Positions 7,467 to 16,275 of a stretch of 64,000 nucleotides of DNA are shown here, in pieces. The position numbers were made by a program, and so were the translations under genes. The notes beneath the pieces were generated by a model, which made no database searches, was not told the origin of the DNA, and saw only the letters and a program-made list of their open reading frames with translations. Position 1 is the first letter of the stretch. Every line of letters begins with the position of its first letter. The DNA comes from Streptomyces sp. NBC_00178 (GTDB lineage Bacteria; Actinomycetota; Actinomycetes; Streptomycetales; Streptomycetaceae), in NCBI RefSeq assembly GCF_036206005.1, contig NZ_CP108143.1, positions 806,001 through 870,000 of the forward strand, given 5' to 3'.

Positions 7467-9098
7467 CTACGTGGCCGCTCCCGCGTTCTCCCGGCCGGCC
7501 GCGGCGCCCTTGCGCTCCGTCCGCGTGCGCACGGAGCGGACCGCGGCCCAGCCGAGACCGGCCACCGCCAGGAGCGCGAGGACGGCCTCCGGGAGTGCCC
7601 CCATCCGCGTGGCCGGTGTGAGCGAGGAACGCAGCGGCACCTCGTCGACCAGGGCGTCCGGGGTGAACATCTTCGTCTTCTTCACGATGGTGCCGTCCGG
7701 CCGGATCACCGCGCTCACCCCGCTGGTGACCGGCACGACGACGGACCGGCCGTGCTCGACGGCCCGCACCTGGCTCATCGCGAGCTGCTGGTAGGTCATC
7801 TCGCTGCGTCCGAAGGTCGCGTTGTTGCTCGGTACGGCGATGAGCCGGCCGCCGTGCACGACGGTGTCCCGCACGGCGTCGTCGAACGCGGCCTCGTAAC
7901 AGGTCACGAGCCCCACCTGGGTGCCTGCCAGGTCGAACACCCCGACCTTCGTGCCGGGCCCGAAGTCCCGCTGCACCCGGTCGACGTCCTTGCTGAAGAG
8001 ACGGACGAAGGAGCGCATCGGCATGTACTCACCGAACGGCTGGATGTGGCGCTTGTCGTAGGTGGCCACGGGCCCGCTCTTCGGGTCCCACTGGATCAGC
8101 GTGTTGCGGAGCGGACCGGTGTCGGGCGTGACGACCGCACCGACGACCGTCGGCGCGCCGATGGCCCGTACGGCCTCGTCGATGACCTGGCGGGCGTCGG
8201 GGTTGCGGTACGGGTCGAGGTCGGAGGAGTTCTCCGGCCACAGGACGAGGTCGGGCTGCGGCACCTTGCCCGCCTTCACGTCGCGGGCGAGCTGCTCCGT
8301 CCGGGCGGCGTGGTTGTCGAGGACCGCACGGCGCTGGGCGTTGAAGTCGAGGCCCAGACGCGGCACGTTGCCCTGGATCGCGGCGACCGTGGCCGTGCCG
8401 TCCTCGGGCGAGTCGTCGACGAGCGGGAGGGCGGCGAGCGCGGCGGCGACGGGAGCGGCGACGACGACCGCCGCGGCCACCACCGCGGCGCGGGGCACGG
8501 TGCCGGTGACGCGGTACCGGCGTACCTGGCGGGCGGCGTCGAGCAGTCCGAAGCCGCACAGCACGACCGCGAAGGACAGCAGCGGGGTGCCGCCGAGCGC
8601 CGCGAGCGGCAGGAACGCACCGTCGGCCTGGCCGAAGGCGATCTTGCCCCAGGGGAAGCCCCCGAACGGGACCCGCGCCCGGAGCGCCTCGTCCAGCGTC
8701 CAGACGGCGGCCGCCCACACCGGGGCGTACGGCAGCCGGGAGACCGCGTTGATCCCCACGCAGCCGACGGCGATGAACAGGGCCTCGGCGAACGCGAGCG
8801 CCAGCCACGGGACGGGGCCGACCTCCTCACCCGTCCAGTGCAGCAGGGGCAGCATGAAGCCCAGTCCCGCGAGGAGGCCGAGTCCGAACGCGGCGCGCGC
8901 TCCGCGCGCGGTCAGGACCCATCCCAGCAGGGCGAAGCCGGGCAGCACCAGCCACCAGAGGGGCCGGGGCGGGAAGCTCGCGTAGAGCAGCGCACCGGAC
9001 AGCACGGCTGCGACCGGCCTGACGAGCCCGGGCCACAGCTTCCTGCTGTGTGACACGGGGGCGGGCGGCGGTTCGGCGGTGGTGATGGTGGCGCTCAC
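7467..9098 (-). CDS. lnt: Apolipoprotein N-acyltransferase
   Basis: About 543 aa. The N-terminal ~200 residues contain around six hydrophobic segments. The C-terminal extracytoplasmic nitrilase domain (~220-500) carries the catalytic triad expected for Lnt: Glu in WPENSSD (~289), Lys in YDKRHIQPFGEY (~348) and Cys in VTCYEAAFDD (~399), at near-canonical spacing. A last hydrophobic segment and a basic tail follow. The enzyme transfers a third acyl chain to the N-terminal cysteine of lipoproteins. The GTG start at 9098 begins VSATITTAEPPPAP; upstream frame extensions overlap the next gene in another frame and are not credible. Confidence 0.93.
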   Translation of the reverse strand: MSATITTAEPPPAPVSHSRKLWPGLVRPVAAVLSGALLYASFPPRPLWWLVLPGFALLGWVLTARGARAAFGLGLLAGLGFMLPLLHWTGEEVGPVPWLALAFAEALFIAVGCVGINAVSRLPYAPVWAAAVWTLDEALRARVPFGGFPWGKIAFGQADGAFLPLAALGGTPLLSFAVVLCGFGLLDAARQVRRYRVTGTVPRAAVVAAAVVVAAPVAAALAALPLVDDSPEDGTATVAAIQGNVPRLGLDFNAQRRAVLDNHAARTEQLARDVKAGKVPQPDLVLWPENSSDLDPYRNPDARQVIDEAVRAIGAPTVVGAVVTPDTGPLRNTLIQWDPKSGPVATYDKRHIQPFGEYMPMRSFVRLFSKDVDRVQRDFGPGTKVGVFDLAGTQVGLVTCYEAAFDDAVRDTVVHGGRLIAVPSNNATFGRSEMTYQQLAMSQVRAVEHGRSVVVPVTSGVSAVIRPDGTIVKKTKMFTPDALVDEVPLRSSLTPATRMGALPEAVLALLAVAGLGWAAVRSVRTRTERKGAAAGRENAGAAT

Positions 9099-9148
9099 CC
9101 GGCGGAGTCTACGGTGACCGGCCGGGCGGCCGGCAGCCGCTCCGGCCG

Positions 9149-9787
9149 TCAGGCTCCGGGACGGTGGCCGGTGTCCCCCGGCCGGGCGCCCGGGGCCGGG
9201 GGCCGCAGCGGGCTCAGGAATCCGGAGCGGCCGGTGACCCTGCGGGTGGCCCCGAGGTGCAGCCGGTCGCGGATGAAACGCACGGCGGCCTCCGCGTCGT
9301 CCACGGTGACGGTGAAGGTCCTGCCGTCGCCCAGCCGGAGCACCAGCCCCTCCCCGCGGCGCACGACCACGGCGGTGCCCTTCTCCGGACGCCAGCGGTA
9401 GCCCCAGCCGCCCCACTGACGCGGGGTGACCCTGGGTGCGAAGTCGGCGCCCACCACATGGGTGAGCAGGATGCGGCGCCTGGGAAGCCCGGCGTGCCCG
9501 CAGCGCACCTCCAGCGCGTCGCCGTCGACCTTGACGGCCACGTGGACGAAGGCGAGGGTCCCGAAGAGGATCAGCAGCCCCGCGAGGACACATCCGATGA
9601 CGGACATGAGCAGCGGCGCGATTCCCGCACTCCAGGCCGAGCCGACGGCGAGTTGCACGCCGAGCGCCAGGAATCCGGCGCCCAGGGCCGCGAGCAGCCA
9701 CTGGAAGCGGTTGGTGGCCCGGCCCGTCCAGACCATGGTCGGGGCCTGGCTGGAACCGTGCCTCGCGTGGGCGGGGTGGTCCTTCAT
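9149..9787 (-). CDS. Two-TM membrane protein with PH-like domain
   Basis: 212 aa. A short polar N-terminus (to ~28) is followed by two hydrophobic segments at about 30-50 and 55-80. A beta-rich cytoplasmic region follows that starts AVKVDGDALEVRCG and runs to ~190, resembling bacterial PH-like domains attached to membranes. The C-terminus is Pro/Arg-rich. It lies 50 nt upstream of lnt on the same strand and may be co-transcribed with it. The function is unknown; the assignment rests on domain appearance only. Confidence 0.75.
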   Translation of the reverse strand: MKDHPAHARHGSSQAPTMVWTGRATNRFQWLLAALGAGFLALGVQLAVGSAWSAGIAPLLMSVIGCVLAGLLILFGTLAFVHVAVKVDGDALEVRCGHAGLPRRRILLTHVVGADFAPRVTPRQWGGWGYRWRPEKGTAVVVRRGEGLVLRLGDGRTFTVTVDDAEAAVRFIRDRLHLGATRRVTGRSGFLSPLRPPAPGARPGDTGHRPGA

Positions 9788-9856
9788 GCCGAGCAGCGTA
9801 CCCAGGATCCGCGGCCCGGGGAGGGACCGCGTGAGCCGTCCGGAGCGACGAATCCG

Positions 9857-10648
9857 TCACACGGCCGGGCTGACGGCCTTCAGCAGCAGGCCCTCGGCGT
9901 AGGCCAGAGCGGGCTCGGGCAGCCCCGCGGTGTGTCCCGCGAGGAGGACGGTGAGGCCTCCGGCCGGTTCGGCCGACGGAGCGGGCGCCGCCCCGATCCG
10001 GCGCAGCGCCTGTGCGGCCACCGCCTCGGCGGAGCCGTGCAGCACGAGCGGGGGGCGTCCGGGCCGCTTGCGCTCCACGGCCGCGCGGATGCGGTCGGCC
10101 ACCAGCTCGTAGTGGGTGCAGCCGAGCACGACGTCCGTCACACCGGCCGGCGTGAGTGCGGCGGCGGCCGCGACCGCCCGGTCGATGGACTCCTCGTCGG
10201 CGTGCTCCACCGCGTCGGCGAGACCCGGGCAGGGCACCTCGGTCACGTCCGCCGTCCGGGCGAAGTCGTCGATCAGCCCGCGCTGGTAGGGGCTGCCGGT
10301 GGTCGCGGGGGTGGCCCAGATGGCGAACGGCCCGCCGCCCGCGGCGGCGGGCTTGATCGCCGGCACGGTGCCGATGACCGGGAGTGCGGGTTCCAGTTCG
10401 GCACGGAGCGCGGGAAGGGCGTGGACGGAGGCGGTGTTGCAGGCGACGATCAGGGCGTCCGGACGGTGGCCGGCGGCCGCTCGCGCCACGGCGAGCGCGC
10501 GCTGCGTGACGTCCTCGGGCGTACGGGGCCCCCAGGGCATGGAGCCGGGGTCGGAGGACAGCACCAGATCGGCGTCCGGCCGCAGTCGGCGTACCGCGGC
10601 CGCTGCCGCGAGCAGGCCGATTCCCGAGTCCATGAGTGCGATCTTCAC
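9857..10648 (-). CDS. Glutamate/aspartate racemase family protein
   Basis: About 263 aa. It begins VKIALMDSGIGLLA (the DSG motif near the N-terminus). It has the two catalytic-cysteine contexts of cofactor-independent racemases, VACNTAS (~80) and LGCTHYEL (~190). The length fits MurI. MurI makes D-glutamate for peptidoglycan, but the DSGIGLLAA segment departs from the usual DSGVGGL and the genome could hold another murI, so the substrate is left open. The GTG start at 10648 lies 58 bp from the divergent glycosyltransferase gene. Confidence 0.85.
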   Translation of the reverse strand: MKIALMDSGIGLLAAAAAVRRLRPDADLVLSSDPGSMPWGPRTPEDVTQRALAVARAAAGHRPDALIVACNTASVHALPALRAELEPALPVIGTVPAIKPAAAGGGPFAIWATPATTGSPYQRGLIDDFARTADVTEVPCPGLADAVEHADEESIDRAVAAAAALTPAGVTDVVLGCTHYELVADRIRAAVERKRPGRPPLVLHGSAEAVAAQALRRIGAAPAPSAEPAGGLTVLLAGHTAGLPEPALAYAEGLLLKAVSPAV

Positions 10649-10706
10649 CCGGTCACCATAGTCGACAGCCCTTGCGGCGCCGCCGGAGTGGGGCACACTT
10701 CGACGG

Positions 10707-11888
10707 ATGAGCGCCGTTGCCTGGATCGCCGTGGGTTCCCTGACCGTGTGGGTCTGGCTGCTGCTGGGCCAGGGCTTCTTCTGGCGGACCGACCAGCGGC
10801 TCCCGGCCCGCAGGGACCCGGCGCGCTGGCCTTCGGTGGCCGTGGTCGTGCCCGCGAGGGACGAGGCGGAGGTCCTGCCGGTGAGTCTCACCTCGCTGCT
10901 GGCCCAGGACTACCCGGGGGACGCGGAGGTCTTCCTGGTCGACGACAACAGCGAGGACGGCACGGGTGAACTGGCCCGCGCGCTGTCCGTGCGGTGCGGG
11001 GGGCTGCCGCTCACGGTGGTGACGCCGGGGGAACCCGAGCCGGGCTGGACCGGAAAGCTCTGGGCGTTGCGGCACGGGATGGCGCTGGCCAGGCAGCGCA
11101 AACCCGAGTTCCTGCTCCTGACGGACGCCGACATCGCCCACGAGCCGGACAGTCTCCGGGAACTCGTCGCCGCGGCCGGGGCCGAGGGGGCGGACGGGTT
11201 CGACCTGGTCTCGCAGATGGCCAGGCTGCGGGTGACGAGTGTGTGGGAGCGCCTGGTGGTGCCCGCCTTCGTCTACTTCTTCGCGCAGCTCTATCCGTTC
11301 CGCCGGGTGAACCGGAGGGGTGGGCGCACCGCCGCCGCCGCGGGCGGCTGCGTCCTGTTGCGGGCCGGCGCCGTCGAGCGGGCCGGTGTCCCGGACTCGA
11401 TCCGCCAGGCGGTGATCGACGACGTGTCGCTGGCGCGCGCGGTGCGCCGGACCGGCGGCAGGATCTGGCTGGGGCTCGCGGAGCGGGTGGACAGTGTGCG
11501 GCCGTATCCGCGCCTGGCGGACCTGTGGCGGATGGTCTCGCGCAGCGCGTACACACAGCTGCGCCACAGTCCGGTCCTGCTGGCGGGCACCGTCCTGGGA
11601 CTCGGCCTGGTCTACGTCGCGCCGCCGGTCACGCTGTGCGCGGGGCTGGCGGCGGGTGACGTCGTGGCAGCGGTGGCGGGCGGAGCGGCGTGGGCGGTGA
11701 TGACCGGAACGTATCTGCCGATGCTCGGGTACTACCGGCAGTCCTTCTGGCTGGCGCCGCTGCTCCCCTTCACCGCCGTCCTCTATCTGCTGATGACCGT
11801 CGATTCCGCGGTGCGGCACCACCGGGGGGCCGGTGCGGCCTGGAAGGGGCGCACGTACGCCCGCCCCGAGGCCGCACCGGGACCCTGA
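10707..11888 (+). CDS. Family 2 glycosyltransferase, HpnB-like membrane protein
   Basis: 393 aa. An N-terminal membrane anchor (~5-25) precedes a GT-A domain with VVVPARDEAEVLP, FLVDDNSEDGT and LLTDADIAHEP (the metal-binding DxD). The conserved GWTGKLWAL follows the nucleotide-binding part. Three or four hydrophobic segments fill the last 110 residues. This architecture matches the hopanoid-associated glycosyltransferase HpnB. No other hopanoid gene is present in the window, so the acceptor is uncertain. ATG 10707 is preceded by a CACACT hexamer that could act as a -10 element. Confidence 0.85.
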   Translation: MSAVAWIAVGSLTVWVWLLLGQGFFWRTDQRLPARRDPARWPSVAVVVPARDEAEVLPVSLTSLLAQDYPGDAEVFLVDDNSEDGTGELARALSVRCGGLPLTVVTPGEPEPGWTGKLWALRHGMALARQRKPEFLLLTDADIAHEPDSLRELVAAAGAEGADGFDLVSQMARLRVTSVWERLVVPAFVYFFAQLYPFRRVNRRGGRTAAAAGGCVLLRAGAVERAGVPDSIRQAVIDDVSLARAVRRTGGRIWLGLAERVDSVRPYPRLADLWRMVSRSAYTQLRHSPVLLAGTVLGLGLVYVAPPVTLCAGLAAGDVVAAVAGGAAWAVMTGTYLPMLGYYRQSFWLAPLLPFTAVLYLLMTVDSAVRHHRGAGAAWKGRTYARPEAAPGP

Positions 11889-11901
11889 GCCCGGCGGGGC
11901 C

Positions 11902-13170
11902 TCACTTGCGGCCGGGAGTCCAGTTCATGCCCCAGCCGTACGCGGCGTCTATGGTCCGCTGCGGGCTCACCCCGCGCTGGGGGACGAGATAGCGGGCCTC
12001 GCGCTGGACCGTGAGGTCTCCCCCGCCGCCGGTGATCAGCGCGAGCGCGCAGACGGTGGACGGCACGGTGCACTCGTCGAGGGAGAAGTCGATTGCGGCG
12101 CCGTTCTGCGGCTGGAGGGTGACCGTGGCGTGCAGGTCGGCGAAGCTCCTGGCGCCCTCGTAGATGGTGACGAAGATCAGGACGCGGCGGAGCCGGTCCT
12201 TGTGGTCGAGGCTGACCGTGAGGTTCTCACCCGTGGAGACCGCACCGGTGCGGTCGTCGCCGTCGAGGTGGATGTACGGCGGCTGCCTGAGGGACCCGAA
12301 GGCGTTTCCCAGCGCCTGCACGACTCCCTTGCTCCCGTCGGTGAGTTCGTAGAGCGCGCAGAGGTCGAGGTCGAGATCGGCGTGGTTGGCCACGGCCCGG
12401 CCCAGTTTCGCCCCCCAGCCCTTGAACTGCTTGCGCACCTCCCAGTTGAGGTTGACGCGGAGCACGCCGGACGTGCCGCCCTGCTTGGAGAGTGAGACCG
12501 TCGGTGCCTCCTTCGTCAGGGTCACCTTGGTCAGGCGTACGGGCTGCGTGGCGGGCGGTGCGGCGGGGGGCGCGGGTGGCTGGGCGGGGGCGGGGCGGCG
12601 TGCGGCCGGCGGCGCCGGGGGCTGCGGAGCCGTCACGGGCCGCTGCGGTTCGTCCACCGAGATACCGAAGTCCGTGGCGAGGCCCGCGAGCCCGGTGTCG
12701 TAGCCCTGACCCACGGCCCGGAACTTCCAGGCGCCCTGCCGCAGGTAGAGCTCGCCGAGGATGAAGGCGGTCTCCACCGTCGCGTCCGCGGTGTCGAAGC
12801 GGGCGATCTCGGAGCCGTCGGCCTGGTCCAGGATCCTGACGTGGAGCCCGGCCACCCGCCCGAAGGTGCCGCCGTCCGCCGACGCCGCCACGACGACGCG
12901 GTCGATGCCCGGTTCCATCCGGCCGAAGTCGACCGCGAGGCTGTCGGTGACGAGGTCCCCCGCCGTCCGCTTGCCCTCGTGGCGTACCGCGCCGGAGCCG
13001 TGCGCCGGCTGGTTGTAGAAGACGAAGTCGGCGTCGCCGCGTACCTTCCCGGACACCGTGAGGAGTGCCGAACCGTCCACGTCGGGCGTCCCCGGGGACG
13101 TACGCCAGCCCAGTTCGACCCGCACGGCCCGCGCCGGCACCACGACGTTGGTTCCCTTGTGCATGCTCAA
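11902..13170 (-). CDS. TerD-family protein with two TerD domains
   Basis: 422 aa. The N-terminal TerD-like half (~1-185) begins [18 protein letters not shown] and contains [19 protein letters not shown] and [15 protein letters not shown] Pro/Ala-rich linker (~190-230) leads to a second half (~235-422) with [26 protein letters not shown] and [10 protein letters not shown]; its acidic clusters are the expected calcium-binding residues. TerD proteins are linked to tellurite resistance, chemical stress and differentiation in Streptomyces. ATG 13170 and ATG 13164 (MHKG) are both possible starts. Confidence 0.9.
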   Translation of the reverse strand: MSMHKGTNVVVPARAVRVELGWRTSPGTPDVDGSALLTVSGKVRGDADFVFYNQPAHGSGAVRHEGKRTAGDLVTDSLAVDFGRMEPGIDRVVVAASADGGTFGRVAGLHVRILDQADGSEIARFDTADATVETAFILGELYLRQGAWKFRAVGQGYDTGLAGLATDFGISVDEPQRPVTAPQPPAPPAARRPAPAQPPAPPAAPPATQPVRLTKVTLTKEAPTVSLSKQGGTSGVLRVNLNWEVRKQFKGWGAKLGRAVANHADLDLDLCALYELTDGSKGVVQALGNAFGSLRQPPYIHLDGDDRTGAVSTGENLTVSLDHKDRLRRVLIFVTIYEGARSFADLHATVTLQPQNGAAIDFSLDECTVPSTVCALALITGGGGDLTVQREARYLVPQRGVSPQRTIDAAYGWGMNWTPGRK

Positions 13171-13316
13171 TGCCCGCCCCCATCACGAGTCCGGCTGCCC
13201 GGAAGCTTTCCGCCAACCTAATCCCCGTCCCCCCAGGGAGCCCACACCCACGGCGCGACGGCGGCCGGCAATCTTCCGCGGCCCGCTGGGAACCGGGTAC
13301 CGAGACCCCCGGGGCC

Positions 13317-14105
13317 TCAGCCCTGTTCCACCGCGTAGGCGAACGCCGTGCGGTGCTCCTGGTGGCTGTCCCGGCCGTCCCGGGCTCTCAGCGCCAGGTC
13401 CGAACCGAGTCTCCGCGCCAGTTCCCGGGCCCCGGGCCGGGGCGCCGCGCCCTCGGCGTACTCCAGGAACCCCACCAGGGAGTCGAGTTCCCCGGTGTGG
13501 AGCACCACCTCGACGAGCTCCTGCTCCGGCTCGGTGAGGGCCGCGAGGACCCGCTCCTGACAGGCCTGGGCCCTCACGCGCGCGAACCGCTGGTCGACGT
13601 ACGCCCCCTCGGCGGCCCCTTCGTCCCCGACCGTGCGGAGCCTCGCGAGAAGTGCCCGCGGGTCGGCGCGCGGGGAACGGTAGAACGGCCGCTCGGCGCT
13701 CCCCGCGGCCGAGGGGTCCATCTGCACCTCGGAGAGGAACGCCGCGACCCGCGCCGGGTCCGGCAGGAGGCCCGCGCCCATCCAGCGGGCCGCGTGCATG
13801 AGTCCCCGTCCGGAGCCGTCGGGGGTACGGAAGAGGCACCACCCCGAGACGCCGCACCACAGAAGGCCCGCGCCGCCGCTCCCGGCGGTCAGTCGTCGCT
13901 GGAACGCCTGCGTGAATTCCACGCTGCCCTCGACGTCCCCGTCGAAGTCGGCCTGGCTCGGGTCGTCGTAGGAGCCGAAGGCCGAGATGCCCGCGACCGG
14001 CACCCCCTCCTGGAGGAGTTCGGCGGAGACCGCCACCATGTAGTGGCCTATCGCGTCCTCGAGTTCCTCCCGAAGCCGCTGAACGCCGTCCTGGTCATAC
14101 GTCAC
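13317..14105 (-). CDS. Hypothetical protein, possibly DUF6292-like
   Basis: 262 aa, soluble, acidic, without signal peptide. The middle segment GVSGWCLFRTPDGSGRG followed by ARWMGAGLLPDPARVAAFL resembles DUF6292-type streptomycete proteins as I remember them, but this is a weak match. The C-terminal half is helical and Arg-rich. ATG 14105 follows GAGAACCATCGTG, with no strong RBS. It is isolated: 146 bp upstream of the TerD gene and followed on its 5' side by a ~400-bp gap. The function is unknown. Confidence 0.7.
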   Translation of the reverse strand: MTYDQDGVQRLREELEDAIGHYMVAVSAELLQEGVPVAGISAFGSYDDPSQADFDGDVEGSVEFTQAFQRRLTAGSGGAGLLWCGVSGWCLFRTPDGSGRGLMHAARWMGAGLLPDPARVAAFLSEVQMDPSAAGSAERPFYRSPRADPRALLARLRTVGDEGAAEGAYVDQRFARVRAQACQERVLAALTEPEQELVEVVLHTGELDSLVGFLEYAEGAAPRPGARELARRLGSDLALRARDGRDSHQEHRTAFAYAVEQG

Positions 14106-14519
14106 GATGGTTCTCCGAATCCGAGCGGGCGACGGGCTCGCCTTTCGTGAGGTTTCCCGGAAGTTGCCTGCTCACACAAGGTTCACCGAGCTGTGACGCG
14201 CGAGGGGACGGGAGGCGATTGCGGTGATCCACGTTCGCGGTATGCCAATGATCGCATCAGCCCGCAGTGCGCCTTTGATTGACTTCCCGTCAGCAGGACG
14301 GCGGGCGGAGCGGCGGACACGGGGATGGGAACAGCCGGTCCGCGGTCTCCCTCCGTCCGGTTCCCGCCGGAGGACTCCGGCACCCGCGCCGTCTGCGCGC
14401 GGGGAGCCGCGCACCACCCCGGCGGCGTCCCCGTGACCTCGGGAAGCACCGCCGCACGCCCGCCCTCACCGCCGGGACCGGGCTCCCCGGACCACCCGCC
14501 GGTCACCCCTGCCTCCCGC

Positions 14520-14612
14520 TCAGGAGCCGAGGCCGGAGGACTCGAACAGGCAAGGGCTCTCCCGCACGGCCGCGGAGGCGGCCGACGGGGCCGGCGGGAT
14601 CTCGAACGGCAT
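14520..14612 (-). CDS. Possible small ORF (30 residues)
   Basis: ATG-started ORF coding for a 30-residue peptide that begins MPFEIPPAPSAAS and ends in CLFESSGLGS. Nearly every codon ends in G or C, while the same frame upstream does not, so coding appears to begin at this ATG. An AAGGG lies 10 nt before the start. It has a single cysteine, no transmembrane segment and no recognisable RiPP biosynthetic neighbours. The function is unknown. Confidence 0.3.
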   Translation of the reverse strand: MPFEIPPAPSAASAAVRESPCLFESSGLGS

Positions 14613-14745
14613 CCGCCTGTCGCCCTTTGTAGCCTGCCCGACACAATTTGTTAGCCCGTCCTTCGACGGAAAATCCCGGCTGTTTACAGGGGCTTTAGCG
14701 GCACCCTGACGGGTCGGACCGACAAAAGCAGCGTAAAACGGATAA

Positions 14746-14759
14746 CCCCAAGATTGGGG
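14746..14759. promoter_or_regulatory. Perfect 14-bp palindrome, candidate operator
   Basis: CCCCAAGATTGGGG is a perfect inverted repeat (6-bp arms, 2-bp centre plus symmetry). It lies 38 bp upstream of the ATG at 14798, in the AT-richer stretch. No poly-U run follows. The position suits a repressor or activator site for the DUF6643-type gene. Confidence 0.5.
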
Positions 14760-14797
14760 CTCCCCAACCGGCACATCGTGGGCTTAACTTATGTGTC

Positions 14798-15286
14798 ATG
14801 ACCTCCCCCCGCTCCACCTACGGCAGCGGCTACTACGCCGCGCCGTCGTTCCCCGACACCCCGATCTACGACTCCCTGGTCGCAGAGCGGGGAACCCCCC
14901 AGATCGCACCGATCCGGGTCCCCGCCGCCTACGACACCGGGAACAGCTACCTGCCGGCCCTGCCGTCGGCGCTCCCGGCGCTGCCCGCGGCCCCGTCCCA
15001 GCACAACGGGTCGTACGGCTACCCGCAGCAGACGCCCCAGCCGCAGTACCAGAACGCCGGGATGCAGCAGGCGCCGATGATGCAGCCCGCGCAGCTGCAG
15101 CACGCGCCCGCGCCCTACATACCCCAGCAGCCGTCGGCGCCCCGCGGTTACCAGCAGCAGCAACAGCCGCAGCGTCCCGGCACGGGGTACGAGGCCATGC
15201 GCCCCGCGTCCCCGCGGCCGGCACCCGCGCAGTCTCCGTACGAGGACCCGTACAACCGTCCGTACCAGGGCGGCCGGGGGTACTGA
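14798..15286 (+). CDS. DUF6643-type Pro/Gln-rich protein
   Basis: 162 aa. The first ~50 residues are conserved-looking (GSGYYAAPSFPDTPIYDSL, RGTPQIAPIRVP). The remainder is low-complexity, rich in Pro, Gln, Tyr and Ala, and ends PYQGGRGY. It matches my memory of the streptomycete DUF6643 family, of unknown function. No Shine-Dalgarno sequence precedes the ATG; TTAACTT lies just upstream and the mRNA could be leaderless. The low-complexity tail suggests an intrinsically disordered protein. Confidence 0.8.
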   Translation: MTSPRSTYGSGYYAAPSFPDTPIYDSLVAERGTPQIAPIRVPAAYDTGNSYLPALPSALPALPAAPSQHNGSYGYPQQTPQPQYQNAGMQQAPMMQPAQLQHAPAPYIPQQPSAPRGYQQQQQPQRPGTGYEAMRPASPRPAPAQSPYEDPYNRPYQGGRGY

Positions 15287-15322
15287 CCGGGCATTGCGGG
15301 TCGAGACTGGCAAAATGGAGGC

Positions 15323-16147
15323 ATGCCTTCTCCCTCACTCGGTGCTGTGTACATTCATCCGGTCAAGTCGCTGGCCGCGTGCGCGCGTGACGAGTCCGTC
15401 GTCGAGCCATGGGGACTCGACGGCGACCGCCGGTGGATGCTGATCGACGTCGACGGCAGGGTCGTCACCCAGCGTCAGCAGCCCCGGCTGGCGCAGCTGT
15501 CCGCGAAAGCACTGCCCGGGGGCGGTGTGGCTCTGTCGGAACCCGGCGGCACGCCGCTGGACGTCGAGGTGCCCGGAGCGGGCCCCACGGTCGTCGCGGA
15601 GCTGTTCCGGAGCAAGGTCGAAGTGGTGGAGGGCGGCGCGGCCGCACATGACTGGTTCAGCGCGCGCCTCGGTACGGAGGTCCGGCTCGTCCACCTCGAC
15701 GAGCCGTCGTACCGCAGGCCCGTGGACCCGGAGTTCGGCCGGCCGGGCGAGACCGTGTCGTTCGCCGACGGATTCCCCCTGCTGCTCACGTCCCGTGCCT
15801 CGCTGGACGCGCTGAACTCCCTGATCGGCGAGGGCGACCACGCGCACGAGGGCCCACTGCCGATGAACCGGTTCCGGCCGAACGTCGTGGTGGACGGCGC
15901 GGAGCCCTGGGACGAGGACGGCTGGCGGAGGATCTCCGTCGGGGAGGTCGTCTTCCGCGTGGCGAAGCCGTGCGGCCGGTGTGTCGTGACCACCACCGAC
16001 CAGCGGACGGCGGAGCGCGGCAAGGAACCGCTGCGGACGCTCGCCCGTCATCGCCGGTCCGGGAAGGATCTGCTCTTCGGCCAGAACCTGGTTCCCGAGG
16101 GGACGGGCGTCATCAGGGTGGGCGACCCCGTGCGGGTGCTCGGCTGA
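15323..16147 (+). CDS. MOSC domain protein (mARC/YcbX-like, without 2Fe-2S domain)
   Basis: 274 aa. The N-terminal MOSC beta-barrel (~1-120) starts GAVYIHPVKSLAAC and includes GLDGDRRWMLID. The MOSC domain (~125-272) contains NRFRPNVVVDG and KPCGRCVVTTTDQ, where the Cys of CGRC corresponds to the molybdenum-ligating cysteine of mARC enzymes. E. coli YcbX has an additional C-terminal ferredoxin domain that is absent here. Likely role: molybdenum-cofactor-dependent reduction of N-hydroxylated compounds with a separate electron donor (inference). Confidence 0.88.
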   Translation: MPSPSLGAVYIHPVKSLAACARDESVVEPWGLDGDRRWMLIDVDGRVVTQRQQPRLAQLSAKALPGGGVALSEPGGTPLDVEVPGAGPTVVAELFRSKVEVVEGGAAAHDWFSARLGTEVRLVHLDEPSYRRPVDPEFGRPGETVSFADGFPLLLTSRASLDALNSLIGEGDHAHEGPLPMNRFRPNVVVDGAEPWDEDGWRRISVGEVVFRVAKPCGRCVVTTTDQRTAERGKEPLRTLARHRRSGKDLLFGQNLVPEGTGVIRVGDPVRVLG

Positions 16148-16275
16148 CGCACGTCCCGTGGGGTGCCCGGGGAACTCTCGGGCAGACGAGGTGTGTTGGC
16201 GCAGTGAGCTTGCTCTCTCTTCGGCGCCGGCGGACTTTTCCGGGGCCCCGCGGGGTTATCACGGACGGGAAGGGG

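Larger units (their letters stand above)
14106..14797. other. 692-bp intergenic region with an AT-richer core
   Basis: The stretch 14620-14790 is clearly less GC-rich than its surroundings and carries several short inverted repeats, including the perfect palindrome listed at 14746-14759. It probably holds the promoters of the divergent neighbours. A 31-codon minus-strand ORF (14520-14612) has good codon bias. An 84-codon extension of the same frame, starting at 14774, has poor codon bias in its upstream part and is not accepted. Confidence 0.6.

Noticed and set aside
14520..14560. tRNA-like T-arm sequence GTTCGAGTCC on the minus strand
   Set aside because: The flanking bases cannot form the T stem and no anticodon or acceptor stem can be placed.
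14520..14774. 84-codon minus-strand ORF covering the palindrome region
   Set aside because: The upstream 50 codons lack G/C third-position bias and there is no RBS; only the last 30 codons were kept as a weak candidate.
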